Positions 10,064 through 22,617 of a DNA stretch of 64,000 nt are shown in pieces. How positions within the stretch are numbered: position 1 is the first letter of the stretch; every line of letters starts with the position of its first letter. This DNA is from Hevea brasiliensis (Eukaryota; Streptophyta; Magnoliopsida; Malpighiales; Euphorbiaceae): the NCBI RefSeq assembly GCF_030052815.1, contig NC_079501.1, positions 41,349,593 through 41,413,592 on the forward strand. Direction: 5' to 3'. The position numbers and the translations under genes were made by a program. The notes below the pieces were generated by a model. The model worked only from the letters and a program-made list of their open reading frames with translations. It was not told the DNA's origin and did no database searches.

Positions 10064-12625
10064 ACTCCAACTTGTGAATCTTGCCTTCAAGGCAAAATGA
10101 CTAGATCACCCTTTGTTGGACAAGGGCTAAGAGCTGAAAATATTTTGGAGCTAATACATAGTGATGTATGTGGTCCATTTAAAGAAATGGCTAGAAGGGG
10201 TTTTCATTATTTTATTGCCTTTACGGATGATAAATCAAGGTTTGGGTATTTGTATTTGATGAAATACAAACATGAATCTTTTGAAAAGTTCAAAGAATTT
10301 AAATCTGAAGTAGAAAATCAAACAGGAAATAATATTAAAGTTCTTCGATCAGATCGTGGAGGTGAATATTTGAGTACTGAATTTGATGAATACTTGAGAG
10401 AGCATGGCATTGTTTCTCAGCTGACTCCTCCAGGAACGCCACAGCTGAATGGTGTATCTGAAAGGAGAAATCGTACTCTATTGGATATGGTACGTAGTAT
10501 GATGAGCTATACTGATATGCAAATCTTCTTTTGGGGATTTGCATTAGAATCAGCTTTGTATATTCTGAATAGGATTCCATCAAAATCAGTTTCTTCCACA
10601 CCTTATGAAATATGGCATGGAAGAAAACCAAGTCTTAAGCATGTTAAGATTTGGGGTTGTCCAGCTTATATCAAAAAGCTGAACACTGATAAATTGGAGA
10701 CCAGATCAGAAAAAGGTCGATTTGTTGGATATCCAAAAGATAGTTTTGGATATTATTTTTATTTGCCTACTTCACAAAAGGTTGTGATAAGTAGAGATGC
10801 CACATTTCTTGAACAATAATTTGTCCAAGAAGGAGACAAAGGAAGGCAAATAGAGTTAGAATTGGAGAATTCTGACCAACCAACAGATCAGATGGATATA
10901 GATCCATCTAGTCAACCAATACCCGTTGATGAAACATCTACAGCTATTCCTCGTAGAACAACCAGGGTATCTCACCCACCAGTGAGATATGGTTTTCTTC
11001 ATGAAGAAGAACAAGAGTTGTCTACTCATGAAGAAGTAGATCATGGAGATGATCCACTTACCTTTGAAGAAGCTATATCAGATATAGACTCTTCAAAATG
11101 GATTGATGCTATGAAATCCGAGATTGATTCCATGTATAAGAATCAAGTTTGGGATCTTGTTGACCCACCTGAAGGTATTGTACCTATAGGGAACAAATGG
11201 GTTTTCAAGAAGAAAATTAGTTCTGATGGAAAGGTAGAGACCTATAAGGCAAGGCTAGTAGCGAAAGGATTTCGCCAAAGGCAAGGAATCGACTATGAGG
11301 AGACTTTCTCGCCTGTTGCCATGCTTAAATCAATTAGGATTTTATTAGCAATAGCTGCGTACTATGATTATGAGATTTGGCAGATGGATGTCAAAACAGC
11401 TTTTCTCAATGGATACATTGAAGAAAACATTTTCATGGAACAACCTAGGGGTTTTGAATCTCAAGATGGTTCTAAGGTATGCAAGCTAAAGCGATCCATT
11501 TATGGGTTGAAACAAGCTTCGAGGAGTTGGAACATCCGTTTTGATGAAGCCATTAAATCCTTTGGTTTTATCAAAAATGAGGATGAGCCATGTGTATATA
11601 AGAAGGTTAGTGACAGTGCTATCACTTTCCTTGTCTTATATGTGGATGACATATTGTTGAAGGGTAATGATACAGGTATGTTGACGACTATAAAGGTATG
11701 GTTGTCAAATACGTTCTCCATGAAAGACTTAGGGGAGGCAACCTATATTCTTGGGATTCGCATCTATAGAGATAGAGCGAAACGAATAATTGGTTTATCC
11801 CAAAGTCTATACTTGGAAAAGGTGTTAAAGAGGTTTAACATGCTTGATTCCAAGAGAGGATTGTTACCAGTAAGACATGGTATCCATCTTTCTAAAGAGA
11901 TGTCTCCAAAGACACCTGAAGAAAGAGATAAGATGGCCAGGATTCCATGTGCTTCGGCTATTGGAAGTTTAATGTATGCAATGTTGTGTACTAGGCCGGA
12001 TATCGCATATGCTGTTAGTTTGACTAGCAGGTATCAATCCAATCCAGGTTTGGAACACTGGATAGCTATCAAGAATATTCTTAAGTACTTGAGAAGAACT
12101 AAGGATTTATTCTTGATTTATGGAGGTGGAGACTTGCAATTGGATGGTTATAGTGATTCTGATTTCCAATCAGATATCGATAATAGAAAGTCTACCTCTG
12201 GATATGTGTTCATTTGTAACGGAGGTGCAGTCAGGTGGAAGAGTTCCAAACAGAGCACGACTGCAGATTCCACTACTGAGACTGAGTATATTGCTGCATC
12301 AGATGCTGCAAAAGAAGCTGTTTGGATAAAGAAGTTCGTGACAGAACTTACAGTAGTTCCTTCCATTGAGTCAGCAGTTCCATTACACTGTGACAACAAT
12401 GGAGTAGTCATACAGGCTAAGGAACTAAGGTCTCACCCAAAATCCAAACACAGAGAAAGGCACTACCACATTATCAGAGATATAGTTGGGCAAGGCGATT
12501 TAGCCATGCAGAAAATAGCATCAGCTGAAAATCCAGCTGATCCATTCACTAAGCCTATATCACAGACTCAGTTAGACCGACATCTTGAGAAGATAGGTCT
12601 AAGATATTGTAATGAATGGCTCTAG
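10064..12625 (+). pseudogene. pol: Copia1 pol (integrase, RT, RNase H), one in-frame stop
   Basis: One frame runs 10064-12625 and is broken only by TAA at 10817-10819, where copia3 has CAA/CAG codons. It opens with the CESC zinc-binding cysteines of the GAG-pre-integrase region. The integrase core shows D in IHSDVCGPF, D in LRSDRGGEY and E in NGVSERRN. After the stop come the RT (start of the second part 10862; YVDD box at residues 260-263 of that part) and the RNase H (GYSDSDF, TETEYIAASDAA, HCDNNG, then a conserved tail ending at TAG 12623). The protein is Ty1/copia because integrase precedes RT. This is the best preserved polyprotein in the window, but element A has cut it from its gag and protease. 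Confidence 0.9.
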
Positions 12626-12630
12626 TGCTA

Positions 12631-12639
12631 GTGGGAGAT
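12631..12639 (+). other. Polypurine tract, copia1
   Basis: GTGGGAGAT directly precedes the LTR start TGTTAGTAG. The same tract is at 22629-22637 in copia2 and, reversed, at 31133-31141 in copia3. Confidence 0.75.
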
Positions 12640-13693
12640 TGTTAGTAGTATGCCCAAGAGCATATCATTTAGTATGTATCTTGTACATATTATATTAATA
12701 AATGGCATTTCCACTTTTCCGTTTACATAATATATTTATGTGTAATAGAAAAGGTCCATTGATATTTTGTTAGAAATATTATTCTTAAGTTGTTAAGAAT
12801 ATGAGTGACAATATTTCTAGCACAAAGTATCATAAATAGGTTCACAATCGAGGATACTTCATAATAAGGACATGACTTATCCAGAAAGATTGTATTCATG
12901 TTTGTTCCCAAGTTATTTATATGAGATATAAATAAGATGGAATGGTGAGTCTCATGCCATATAACAAACATGATAGGCACTTATAAATGATAAGTAGGCC
13001 GAACCAGTGACACTTATGACAAGCACATGGAGTTTACTCTTGTCAATGTTTTGTCATAAATCATATCAGTGCATATAATCTTTAGACCTGAGATAGCACA
13101 GTTATCTTATATATAGGTAGTTTGAGTTTGATACTGCTTTCATACTTGTACTGTGTATGGGTATATGGGCATGTGTTGGCTCCTACTAGTTATATATGGA
13201 GGTAGGTGTTGATCAAGATGGAATCTGTTCCTCTAAGTAAATAGAGATAAAATCCTATGTTCATTTAATTATTCTTGATGTTTCAAGTTCCTGGCCAGGA
13301 CAGATAGATTTATTCAGAAAAGATTTTCTGATGAGACAATCTTTTTAATCAAGAACTGGAATTAAAAGAGAACATAATATTCATAGCAAATGGAGTTTGA
13401 CATAAACCATGACTCCAGCTTGAGTTGGGATTTTGTAACAGAGAGATTCTAGTGCATGGTAACATATGATTATAGGTTCATTTAAGGTAAACCTTATTAC
13501 TAATTGGGTGGCCATGGCATGCTATGCTAGGTGTTAACCATAGTCTATGAGGTTCATAAAATGATTTAGAGAAATCATTTATGGTAAGAAAGAGTTCTGA
13601 TGATATTAAGAATTGATATCATTTCTCATTGCTAATTAGTGATGAGCCTAGTAAGTCACACACATACACAAGTTATCACCTATTTAAATATGA

Positions 13694-13732
13694 TTTAATT
13701 AATTAATTAAAGAGTTTAATTGATTAATTAAA
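13694..13732. repeat. Long AT hairpin in copia1 LTR
   Basis: Two 18-base arms of TTAATTAA-type sequence around a GAG loop, with one mismatch. The same structure is at 16002-16040 and 23689-23727 in copia2 and, reversed, in both copia3 LTRs. Confidence 0.75.
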
Positions 13733-13986
13733 TAGGTTTGGTTTGCAATTAGATTGCAAAGTCCCTAGCATGACTTGAAACCAAATCTAGATTATTGGAT
13801 GTATAATATAAGTTAAATTTATATTTAAAGTGTTTAAATATGAATTTAATTAATGATAAATTAATTAATAGAGATTAATTAATTAATTTATATTTGATAT
13901 AAATTAATTAGAAGAAGAAAATAATTATTTTGGGTTAAGAACTCAAAATTAAGACACAGGGGCATTTTGGTCATTTTGCAGTGTGA

Positions 13987-13992
13987 CACGTG
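13987..13992 (+). promoter_or_regulatory. G-box (CACGTG) in copia1 LTR
   Basis: CACGTGGC is the plant G-box/ABRE type core bound by bZIP or bHLH factors. It lies about 180 bp upstream of the family's TATA position. Equivalent sites are at 23983-23988, 29786-29791 and 37202-37207; the copia2 5' LTR has lost it (CACGG near 16297). Confidence 0.5.
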
Positions 13993-14747
13993 GCACCATG
14001 AGATGGTGACACATGGCATAACACATAAGCTTGCCAAATGTTTTTTTTAATCATGTAAGATGATTAAAATCAAGATTAAATATAGGTTTGACACTTGGCA
14101 CAATGTGATTGGGTCACTTAAACCTAGAGCTAATCAAAGGGTGACATGTGGCAAGGGTTTCATGTGTTAACCTAGCTATTGAAGTGTGGTTATGAAAAGA
14201 AAAAATAACCAGCAGCCTCTCCTCTCATTTTTCACGCCACTTTGAGCCTCTCCAGCTATTTCTCTTCATCTCTCATCAATTCAAAGAGATTAGCCATCAA
14301 TCTCTTGAATTAAGAACACTAGAAATTGTTTCTAGTGTCCTGTTTACATCTCTAATTTCTTAAAAGGCAGAACTTGAATTTCTAATTAATAGAAAAAGCT
14401 TTAGAGGCTGTTCAAGGGCTGCCATAGGTGTTCTTGGTGTGGACAAGCTAGAGGGACAACATTTGGTGTCCTGAAGACGAATCTCAAAGGCGCATATCGC
14501 TGCAAAGACATCAAGAGGTTAGTGTAATCGTTCTTGATTTAATCTAGGGTTCTAAAATTAATCTGATTAATTTTAAAATCTTAAATGGCAAATACATATC
14601 CAAAAACATATTAAAAGAGTTTTAATATGTTGTTTATCATTGAAATCAAATAGATAAAACTAAATCTTGCATGGTGCATGTGACCCTAGGTGAAAATTTT
14701 TGAATTCAATGGTATAAACTTGTGTTTTTCACGCTTCCGTTCCTTCA

Positions 14748-14946
14748 TAAACAAGAAATGAGGTGGTTTGATTAGTGGGAATTGCAGTTGGTGTGGCTAC
14801 CCATGGTAACCTGCAGAATTGGACATGAGTGTAGCAGGTTTGGGCAGCCATAACTTAAATTGTAGAGGTTCAATTGGTGCAAGGCCATTTGGACATGAAA
14901 CTAGACACATAATGACACAACTTGGGTGAAGAAACCATGCCCATAA
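14748..14946 (+). repeat. Element D 5' LTR, segment 1
   Basis: TAAACAAGAAATGAGG onward matches 53124-53325 of D's own 3' LTR. It starts at the right end of copia1 and ends at the left end of copia2. The last five bases, CATAA (14942-14946), are the copia2 target duplication. Confidence 0.85.
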
Positions 14947-16918
14947 TGTTAGTAGTATGCCCTAGAGCATATCATTTAGTATGTATCATGTGCATATTTT
15001 TATTAATAAAAGGCTTTTCCACTTTTCTGTTTACATAATATATTTATGTGTAATAGAAAAGGTCCATTGATATTTTGTTAGAAATATTATTCTTAAGTTG
15101 TTAAGAATATGAGTGACATTATTTCTAACACAAAGTATCATAAATAGGTTCACAATCGAGGATATTTCATAATAAGGACATGACTTATCTAGAAAGATTG
15201 TATTCATGTTTGTTCCCAAGTTATTTACATGAGATATAAATAAGATGGAATGGTGAGTCTCATGCCATATGACAAACATGATAGGTACTTATAAATGATA
15301 AGTAGGTCGAACCAGTGACACTTATGACAAGCACATGGAGTTTACTCTTGTCAATATTTTGTCATAAATCATATCAGTGCATATAATCTTTAGACCTGAG
15401 ATAGCACAGTTATCTTGTATATAGGTAGTTTGAGTTTGATACTGCTTTCATACTTGTACTGTGTATGGGTATATGCGCATGTGTTGGCTCCTACTAGTTA
15501 TATATGGAGGTAGGTGTTGATCAAGATGGAATCTGTTCCTCTAAGTAAATAGAGATAAAATCCTATGTTCATTTAATTGTTCTTGATGTTTCAAGTTCCT
15601 GGCCAGGACAGATAGATTTAATCAGAAAACAGTTTCTAATGAGAAAATCTTTTTAATCAAGAACTGGAATTAAAAGAGAACATAATATTCATAGCAAATG
15701 GAGTTTGACATAAACCATGACTCCAGCTTGAGTTGGGATTTTGTAACAGAGAGATTCTAGTGCATGGTAACAAGTGATTATAGGTTCATTTAAGGTAAAC
15801 CTTATTACTAATTGGGTGTCCATGGCATGCTATGCTAGGTGTTAACCATGGTCTATGAGGTGCATAAAATGATTTAGAGAAATCATTTATGGTAAGAAAG
15901 AGTTCTGATGATATTAAGAGTTGATATCCTATCTCATTGCCAATTAGTGATGAGCCTAGTAAGTCACACACATACACAAGTAATCACCTAATTAAATATG
16001 ATTTAATTAATTAATTAAAGAGTTTAATTGATTAATTAAATAGGTTTGATTTGCAATTAGATTGCAAAGTCCCTAGCATGACTTGAAACCAAATCTAGAT
16101 TATTGGATGTATAATATAAGTTAAATTTATATTTAAAGTGTTTAAATATGAATCTAATTAATGAGAAATTAATTAATAGGGATTAATTAATTAATTTATA
16201 TTTGATATAAATTAATTAGAAGAAGAGAAATAATTATTTTGGGTTAAGAACTCAAAATTAAGACACAGGGGTATTTTGGTCATTTCGCAGTGTGACACGG
16301 CACCGTGTGATGGTGACACATGGGATTACACAGAATCTTGCCAAATGTCTTTTAATCATGTAAATGAGAAAATAAAATACAACCAACAGCCACACTCCTT
16401 TGTCACGCCATTTTGAAGCTCTCCCTCTCTTCCTCTTCATCTCTCATCAATTCAAAGAGATTAGCCATCAATCTCTTGAATTAAAAATACTAGAAATTGT
16501 TTCTAGTGTCTTGTTTACATCTCTAATCTCTTAAAAGGCAGAACTTGAATTTCTAATTAATAGAAAAATCTTTAGAAGCTGTTGAAGGGCTGCCATAGGT
16601 GTTCTTGGTGTGGACAAGCTAGAGGGACAGCATTTGGTATCCTGAAGACGAATCTTAAAGGCGCAAATATGCTGCAGTGCATAAAGAAGTTAGTGTAATC
16701 ATTCTTGATTTAATCTAGGGTTCTAAAATTAATCTGATTAATTTTAAAATCTTAAATGGCAAATACAGATCCAAAAACATATTAAAAGAGTTTTAATATG
16801 TTGTTTATCATTGAAATCAAATAGTTAAAAATAAATCTTGCATGATGCATGTGACTCTAGGTTAAAATTTTTGAATTCAATGGTATAAACTTGTGTTTTT
16901 CACTCTTCCGTTCCTTCA
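14947..16918 (+). repeat. Copia2 5' LTR (1972 bp)
   Basis: TGTTAGTAG start and CCGTTCCTTCA end. It is 131 bp shorter than the 3' LTR. The difference maps to one deletion near 16365, where the sequence jumps from TTTTAATCATGTAA to ATGAGAAAATAAAA. The missing piece contains the TATA box, so this copy of the promoter should be dead. Confidence 0.92.
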
Positions 16919-16920
16919 AT

Positions 16921-16932
16921 TGGTATCAGAGC
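16921..16932 (+). other. Primer-binding site (tRNA-iMet), copia2
   Basis: TGGTATCAGAGC, a perfect match to the initiator-Met tRNA 3' end complement, two bases after the LTR. Confidence 0.92.
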
Positions 16933-18631
16933 CACTATATTTGCCATTTAAATTGTTGATTATATGATTTAATTGTGTGATTTGATCATGAGATGATTGA
17001 TCCATTGCTGGTTGCAATGGATGTGTGACAACACACATGGTGAAGCCACCATAGGTGGCGGCAACAAAGGTTCTTCAAGGTGGCGCAAGGTTTGCTTTTT
17101 AATTTACAATTGTTGTATGATTTAAAAGCTCATCCTATTTCTAATTAAATTGTTTAATTAGAATTTTAAATACACAATTAAATTATGATTCAAATCAGAA
17201 TTTTAAAAATTGTTTGAATGTGATTCAAATTTGAATTTTAAAAGTTGTTTGAATTATATTTAAATCTGATTTTTTAAAGTTGTTTGAATAATATTCAGAT
17301 CTGAATTTTTAAAAATTGTTTGAATGTGATTCAAATATGAATTTTTAAGGTTGTTTGAATGTGATTCAAATCTGAATTTTTAAATTTGTTTGAACGAGAT
17401 TCAAATCTGAATTTTTAAATTTATTTGAATCATATTTAAATCTAGATTTTCTAAGTTGAATATGAGATATTCAATTTATTTTAAGTATGTATGTTTTATT
17501 TAATTGTTAAATAGTGATATGCATGATGGATGATCATGGACTATAAAAGACCAATGTGATTGGATTTATTTCTTTTATATTTCTTTTGGGATTGTAAATT
17601 AATTAATTTATTTTAATTTATTTTGGGCATGTATTATTAAGTTTGTAATAATTTTTGGGTTGTAATTTCATTTATTTAAGTTCTTGAAATTCGCCTTGGT
17701 ATGCCAAGGATTATTATGTAATTGGATTGCAAGAAGTTCAAGGAGGTCAAGAGCATTGGTGGGACCAGTGGGAGGAATTCAAGATCAAGTGTTGATTATG
17801 TACTCCTTCAGAAACTCTTGTAAAATGAATGAATGAAATGCACTTAGGAATGCCCTGATTCAATTCTTGGTGGCTCAGAATTGAATCCCTTAGAAAGTCC
17901 ATGATCATACCACTTTTACTGCTTATACATTAATGCATGGGATGTATGGGAATGTATGCAATAATATGATATATGCGTGCTAAATGGATAATGTGCAAAG
18001 TGAGACCTAAATAGTAATTAGGATGACCATAAAATCTTCCAAACAAATGATTAAGTTGGAAATGCTATAATTAAAGTAATTATAACATAGGCCCTCCATT
18101 GGGACAATTATTTTAAGAAATTTCAAATAGTTGCATAAGATGCAATTAATTTAAGAGATTTTCTTAAGAATAATTGTTAAGCATGAGATGTTGTAAATAT
18201 GTAAATGGTTTGGTGGCCAATATTGGATGTACCTGAGAACATTAAAATTATTTTCATAATTACTAGCTCAATGGGATCAACTTAACTAATGCAAGATAAG
18301 TTAATAATGGATTTACCTAAGATTTTGAGCATTAGGGGCTAGGTAAAGGATTGAACCTCACATTAGATGTGATGGGCAAGGAGTTGCTCACTTATAGTTT
18401 ATTGTAATTCCAATAATGGATGTACTCAAGGATGATCAATGGAATTATAAGAATTCAATCACCCACTAGAAATCCATCCAACTAGGATTTCCGTTTTCTA
18501 CTTTGGAAGTGTAGGATTCGCTAAGTTAGTGGGAGGACCAATTTGATTAAAAGACCATAATCATTTTGGTTAATTACTTAATACATTTACTAATAAATCT
18601 GGTTATTTTTTGCAGTTAATTTTTTGATAAT
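16933..18631 (+). other. Copia2 long untranslated leader
   Basis: About 1.7 kb with no credible reading frame between the primer-binding site and gag. It has an imperfect repeat block (17150-17460) and three spaced copies of a motif like AATATTGGATGTACCTGAG (near 18217, 18303 and 18411). The same leader, reversed, is at 34697-36440 in copia3. Its role is unknown; retroelement leaders commonly hold packaging signals. Confidence 0.65.
17150..17460 (+). repeat. Imperfect ~35-bp tandem repeats in copia2 leader
   Basis: About eight diverged copies of a unit containing TTTGAATGTGATTCAAATCTGAATT. Copia3 has the equivalent block, reversed, at about 35850-36190. Confidence 0.75.
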
Positions 18632-21600
18632 AATGAGCACAGAATAACCACCACCATCCAATATCCTTGCAAGCATACTTGATCGCAATAGGTTGACAGG
18701 ACCTAATCTCTCTGATTGGCTAAGAAATTTTAAACTTGTCCTGAATCTTGAACATATAGGATATGTTCTAGATTCAAATGTTCCTGGTCCATTACCTCCA
18801 GAGGCCACTCAAGATAAACATGAAAACTTTGGACAAGTGGAAGGAGCATGATATGAGAGCTAAGTGTTACATGCTTGCTTCCATGAGTAATGAGTTACAG
18901 AAGCAGCATGAGAACATGCAGAGTGCAAGTGAGATCCTACTTCACCTACAAGAGTTGTATGGTGAGCATAGTAGGAATGCTAGGTATGAGATATCAAGGC
19001 AGCTGTTCCGCATGAGGATGTTTGAGGGACAGAATGTTGGGGATCATGTCCACAAGATGATTCGGCTGATTGAGCAGTTGGAACATCTTGACTTCAACAT
19101 GGATTTCCAACTACATACGGATTTGATCCTTCAGTCCCTTCCTGAGTCTTTTGGGAATTTTGTGACAAATTTTCATATGAAGCAATAGGAATGCACCTTA
19201 GCTGGTTTACTCAACATGCTGGTTATTGCCCAAAAGAATATACCGGGCAATAAAGGAAAAGAGGTAGCTTTGATTGCATCTTCTTCTACTGGAAAGTCCA
19301 ATAAGAAGAAGGGCAATAAGAAAAAGAAACCTCAGATTATTGGTCCTTTTAAGAAAATAGCTAAACAGAAAGGGAAGACTAAAGCTGATGGAGGCAAAGG
19401 AAAGTGTTTCCACTACCAGAAGGATAGGCATTGGAAAAGGAACTGCCCAGAGTATCTTGCTTCTTCAAAGGACAAGAAGGAGAGACCTTTAGAAAGTATG
19501 TCCATATCTTGTTATTTAGATTTTGATGATACTCATAGTTCATCTACAGCTTGGGTTTTAGATACTGGTGCCAGTTCTCGCATTTCTAATGATATGCAGG
19601 AACTAGCAAATAGTAGCAGCTTGCGTTCTCAAGATGTTAGAGTCTGAATTGGCAATGGCTCAACTGTTGAAGCTTTAGCCATAGGATCTAAATCTTTTTA
19701 CATGTTTGGACATGTTTTGTGTTTGGATAAAATTTTATATGTACCTGATGCTTTTAAGAACATCATTTCTATATCTAGTTTGACTAGAAATGGCTATGAA
19801 TTTCAGTTCACAGATGATGTTTGCAATATTTATTTTGGAAATAAATATGTTGGTTTGGGTTATATGAATGATGGTCTTTATTATTTGGATAATAATGACA
19901 AACACAAAATGAATGCAAGTGATCTAAATGAATGCAATGCCATAGTGAAAATCAATTCAAGTTCAAAATATATTTGGAACTTAAGATTATGTCATGTTGC
20001 AGAAGATAGGATTGCAAAACTAGAGAAAATGGGGATTCTATCCTCATTGGGCTCTGAGCCTACTCCAACTTGTGAATCTTGCTTTCAGGGCAAAATGACT
20101 AGATCACCCCTTGTTGGACAAAGGCTAAGAGCTGAAAATATTTTGGAGCTAATACATAGTGATGTATGTGGTCCATTTAAAGAAATGGCTAGAGGGGGCT
20201 TTCATTATTTTATTACCTTTACTGATGTTAAATCAAGGTTTGGGTATTTCTATTTGATGAAATACAAACATGAATCCTTTGAAAAGTTCAACGAATTTAA
20301 ATCTGAAGTAGAAAATCAAACAGGAAAGAGTATTAAAGCTCTTCGATCAGATCGTGGAGGTGAATATTTGAGTACTGAATTTGATGAATACTTGAGAGAG
20401 CACGGCATTGTTTCCCAGCTGATTCCTCCAGGAACGCCACAACTAAATGGTGTATCTGAAAGGAGAAATCGTACCTTATTGGATATGGTACGTAGTATGA
20501 TGAGCTATACTGATATGCCAATCTCCTTTTGGAGATTTGCATTAGAATTAGCTTTGTATCTTCTGAATAGGATTCCATCAAAATCAGTTTCTTCCACACT
20601 TTATGAGATATAGCATGGAAGAAAGCCAAGTCTTAAGCATGTTAAGATTTGGGGTTGTCCAGCTTATGTCAAAAAGCTGAACACTGATAAATTGGAAACC
20701 AGATCAGAAAAAGGTCGATTTGTTGGATATCCAAAAGATAGTTTTGGATATTATTTTTATTTGCCTACTTCACAAAAAGTTTGTGATAAGTAGAGATGCC
20801 ACATTTCTTGAATAACAGTTTGTTCAAGAAGGTGGCAAAGGAAGCAAAAAGAGTTAGAATTGGAGAATTCTGACCAACCAATAGATCAGATGGATATAGA
20901 TCCATCTAGTCAACCTACACCCATTGATGAAACATCTACAGCTGTTCCTCGTAGAACAACTAGGGTATCTCACCCACCAGTGAGATATGGTTTCCTTCAT
21001 GAAGAAGAACAAGAGTTGTCTACTCATGAAGAATTAGATCATGGAGATGACCCACTTACCTATGAAGAAGCTATATCAGATATAGACTCTTCAAAATGGA
21101 TTAATGCTATGAAATCTGAAATTGATTCCATGTATAAGAATCAAGTTTGGGATCTTGTTGACCCACCTAAAGGTATTGTACCTATAGGGAACAAATGGGT
21201 TTTCAAGAAGAAAATTGGTTCTGATGGAAAGGTAGAGACCTATAAGGCAAGGCTAGTAGCGAAAGGGTTTCACCAAAGGCAAGGAATCGACTATGAGGAG
21301 ACTTTCTCACCTATTGCCATGCTTAAATCAATTAGGATTCTATTAGCAATAGCTGCATACTATGCTTATGAGTTTTGGGAAATGGATGTCAAAACAGCTT
21401 TTCTCAATGGATACATTGAAGAAAACATTTTCATGGAGCAACCTAGGGGTTTTGAATCTCAAGATGGTTCTAAGGTATGCAAGCTAAAGCGATCCATTTA
21501 TGCGTTGAAACAAGCTTCGAGGAGTTGGAAAATCCGTTTTGATAAAGCCATTAAATCCTTTGGTTTTATCAAAAATGAGGATGAGCCATGTGTATATAAG

Positions 21601-22617
21601 AAGGTTAGTGACAGTGCTATCACTTTCCTTGTCTTATATGTGGATGACATACTGTTGACGGGTAATGACATAGGTATGTTGACAACTGTAAAGATATGGT
21701 TATCAAATACATTCTCCATGAAAGACTTAGGGGAGGCAACCTATATTCTTGGGATTCGCATATATAGAGATAGAGCGAAAAGAATAATTGGTTTATCCCA
21801 AAGTCTATACTTGGAAAAGGTGTTAAAGAGGTTTAACATGCTTGATTCTAAGAGAGGATTGTTACCAGTGAGACATGGTATCCATCTTTTTAAAGGGATG
21901 TCTCCAAAGACACCTGAAGAAAGAGATAAAATAGCCAGGATTCCATATGCTTCTGCTATTGAAAGTTTAATGTATGCAATGTTGTGTACTAGGCTGGATA
22001 TCACATATGCTGTTAGTTTGACTAGCAGGTATCAATCCAATCCAGGTTTGGAACACTGGATAGCTGTTAAGAATATCCTTAAGTACTTAAAAAGAACTAA
22101 GGATTTATTCTTGATCTATGGAGGTGGAGACTTGCAATTGGATGGTTATACTGATTCTCATTTCCAATCAGATATTGATGATAGAAAGTCTACATCTGGA
22201 TATGTGTTCATTTGTATTGGAGGTGTAGTCAGTTGGAAGAGTTCTAAACAGAGCACGACTACAGATTCCACTACAGAGGCTGAGTATATTGCTGCATCAG
22301 ATGCTGTAAAGGAAGCTATTTGGATAAAGAACTTCGTGACAGAACTTGCAGTAGTTCCTACCATTGAGTCAGCAGTTCCATGACACTGTGACAATAATAG
22401 AGCAGTCATACAGGCTATGGAACCAAGGTCTCACCAAAAATCCAAAAACATAGAAAGGCGCTACCACATTATCAGAGAAATAGTTGGGCGAGGTGATGTA
22501 GCCATGCAAAAAATAGCATCAGCTGAAAATCCAGCTGATCCATTCACTAAGCTTATGTCACAGACTTAGCTAGATAGACATCATGAGAAGATAGGTCTAA
22601 AATATTGTAATGAATGA
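18632..22617 (+). pseudogene. gag-pol: Copia2 gag-pol, decayed
   Basis: ATG at 18632 is followed by a stop four codons later. Gag then runs to about 18810, shifts frame, and continues from 18830 in a single frame with stops at 19186-19188 (TAG; CAG in copia3) and 19645-19647. The gag zinc knuckle has Tyr for its second Cys (CFHYQKDRHWKRNC). Protease follows with the LDTGAS active site, then the GAG-pre-integrase (HxxxC..CESC), integrase with its D, D and E motifs, and a stop at 20611-20613 where copia1 has TGG. Two opposite frameshifts lie near 20780 and 20845. RT has YVDD near residue 260 of the part starting at 20860. RNase H is cut by TGA at 22381-22383 and by a TAG near 22567. It cannot encode a working polyprotein. 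Confidence 0.9.

Larger units (their letters stand above)
10063..14747 (+). mobile_element. Copia1: right part of a Ty1/copia retrotransposon
   Basis: The 3' half of a copia element: end of the GAG-pre-integrase domain, integrase, RT, RNase H, polypurine tract and a 2108-bp LTR. Its left half lies beyond A, outside the window. The right flank begins TAAAC and continues as D-type gypsy LTR (compare 53122), so copia1 inserted in the 5' LTR of D. Confidence 0.9.
12640..14747 (+). repeat. Copia1 3' LTR (2108 bp)
   Basis: Starts TGTTAGTAGTATGCCC and ends TTCCGTTCCTTCA (TG...CA). It is closely similar to both copia2 LTRs and, reversed, to both copia3 LTRs. It contains a 39-nt AT hairpin (13694-13732) and a G-box (13987-13992). 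The usual TATA site of the family reads CTATTGAAG near 14170, so it is damaged here. Confidence 0.9.

Noticed and set aside
12723..12980. Open frames of 62-85 codons found in every copia LTR (also 15031, 22694, 30860, 38207)
   Set aside because: They are the same antisense LTR segment seen in several copies. No domain, no codon signal and no transcription context; repetition explains the conservation.
16921..16933. tRNA-like match
   Set aside because: TGGTATCAGAGCC is only the 12-13 base primer-binding complement of tRNA-iMet; there is no cloverleaf around it.
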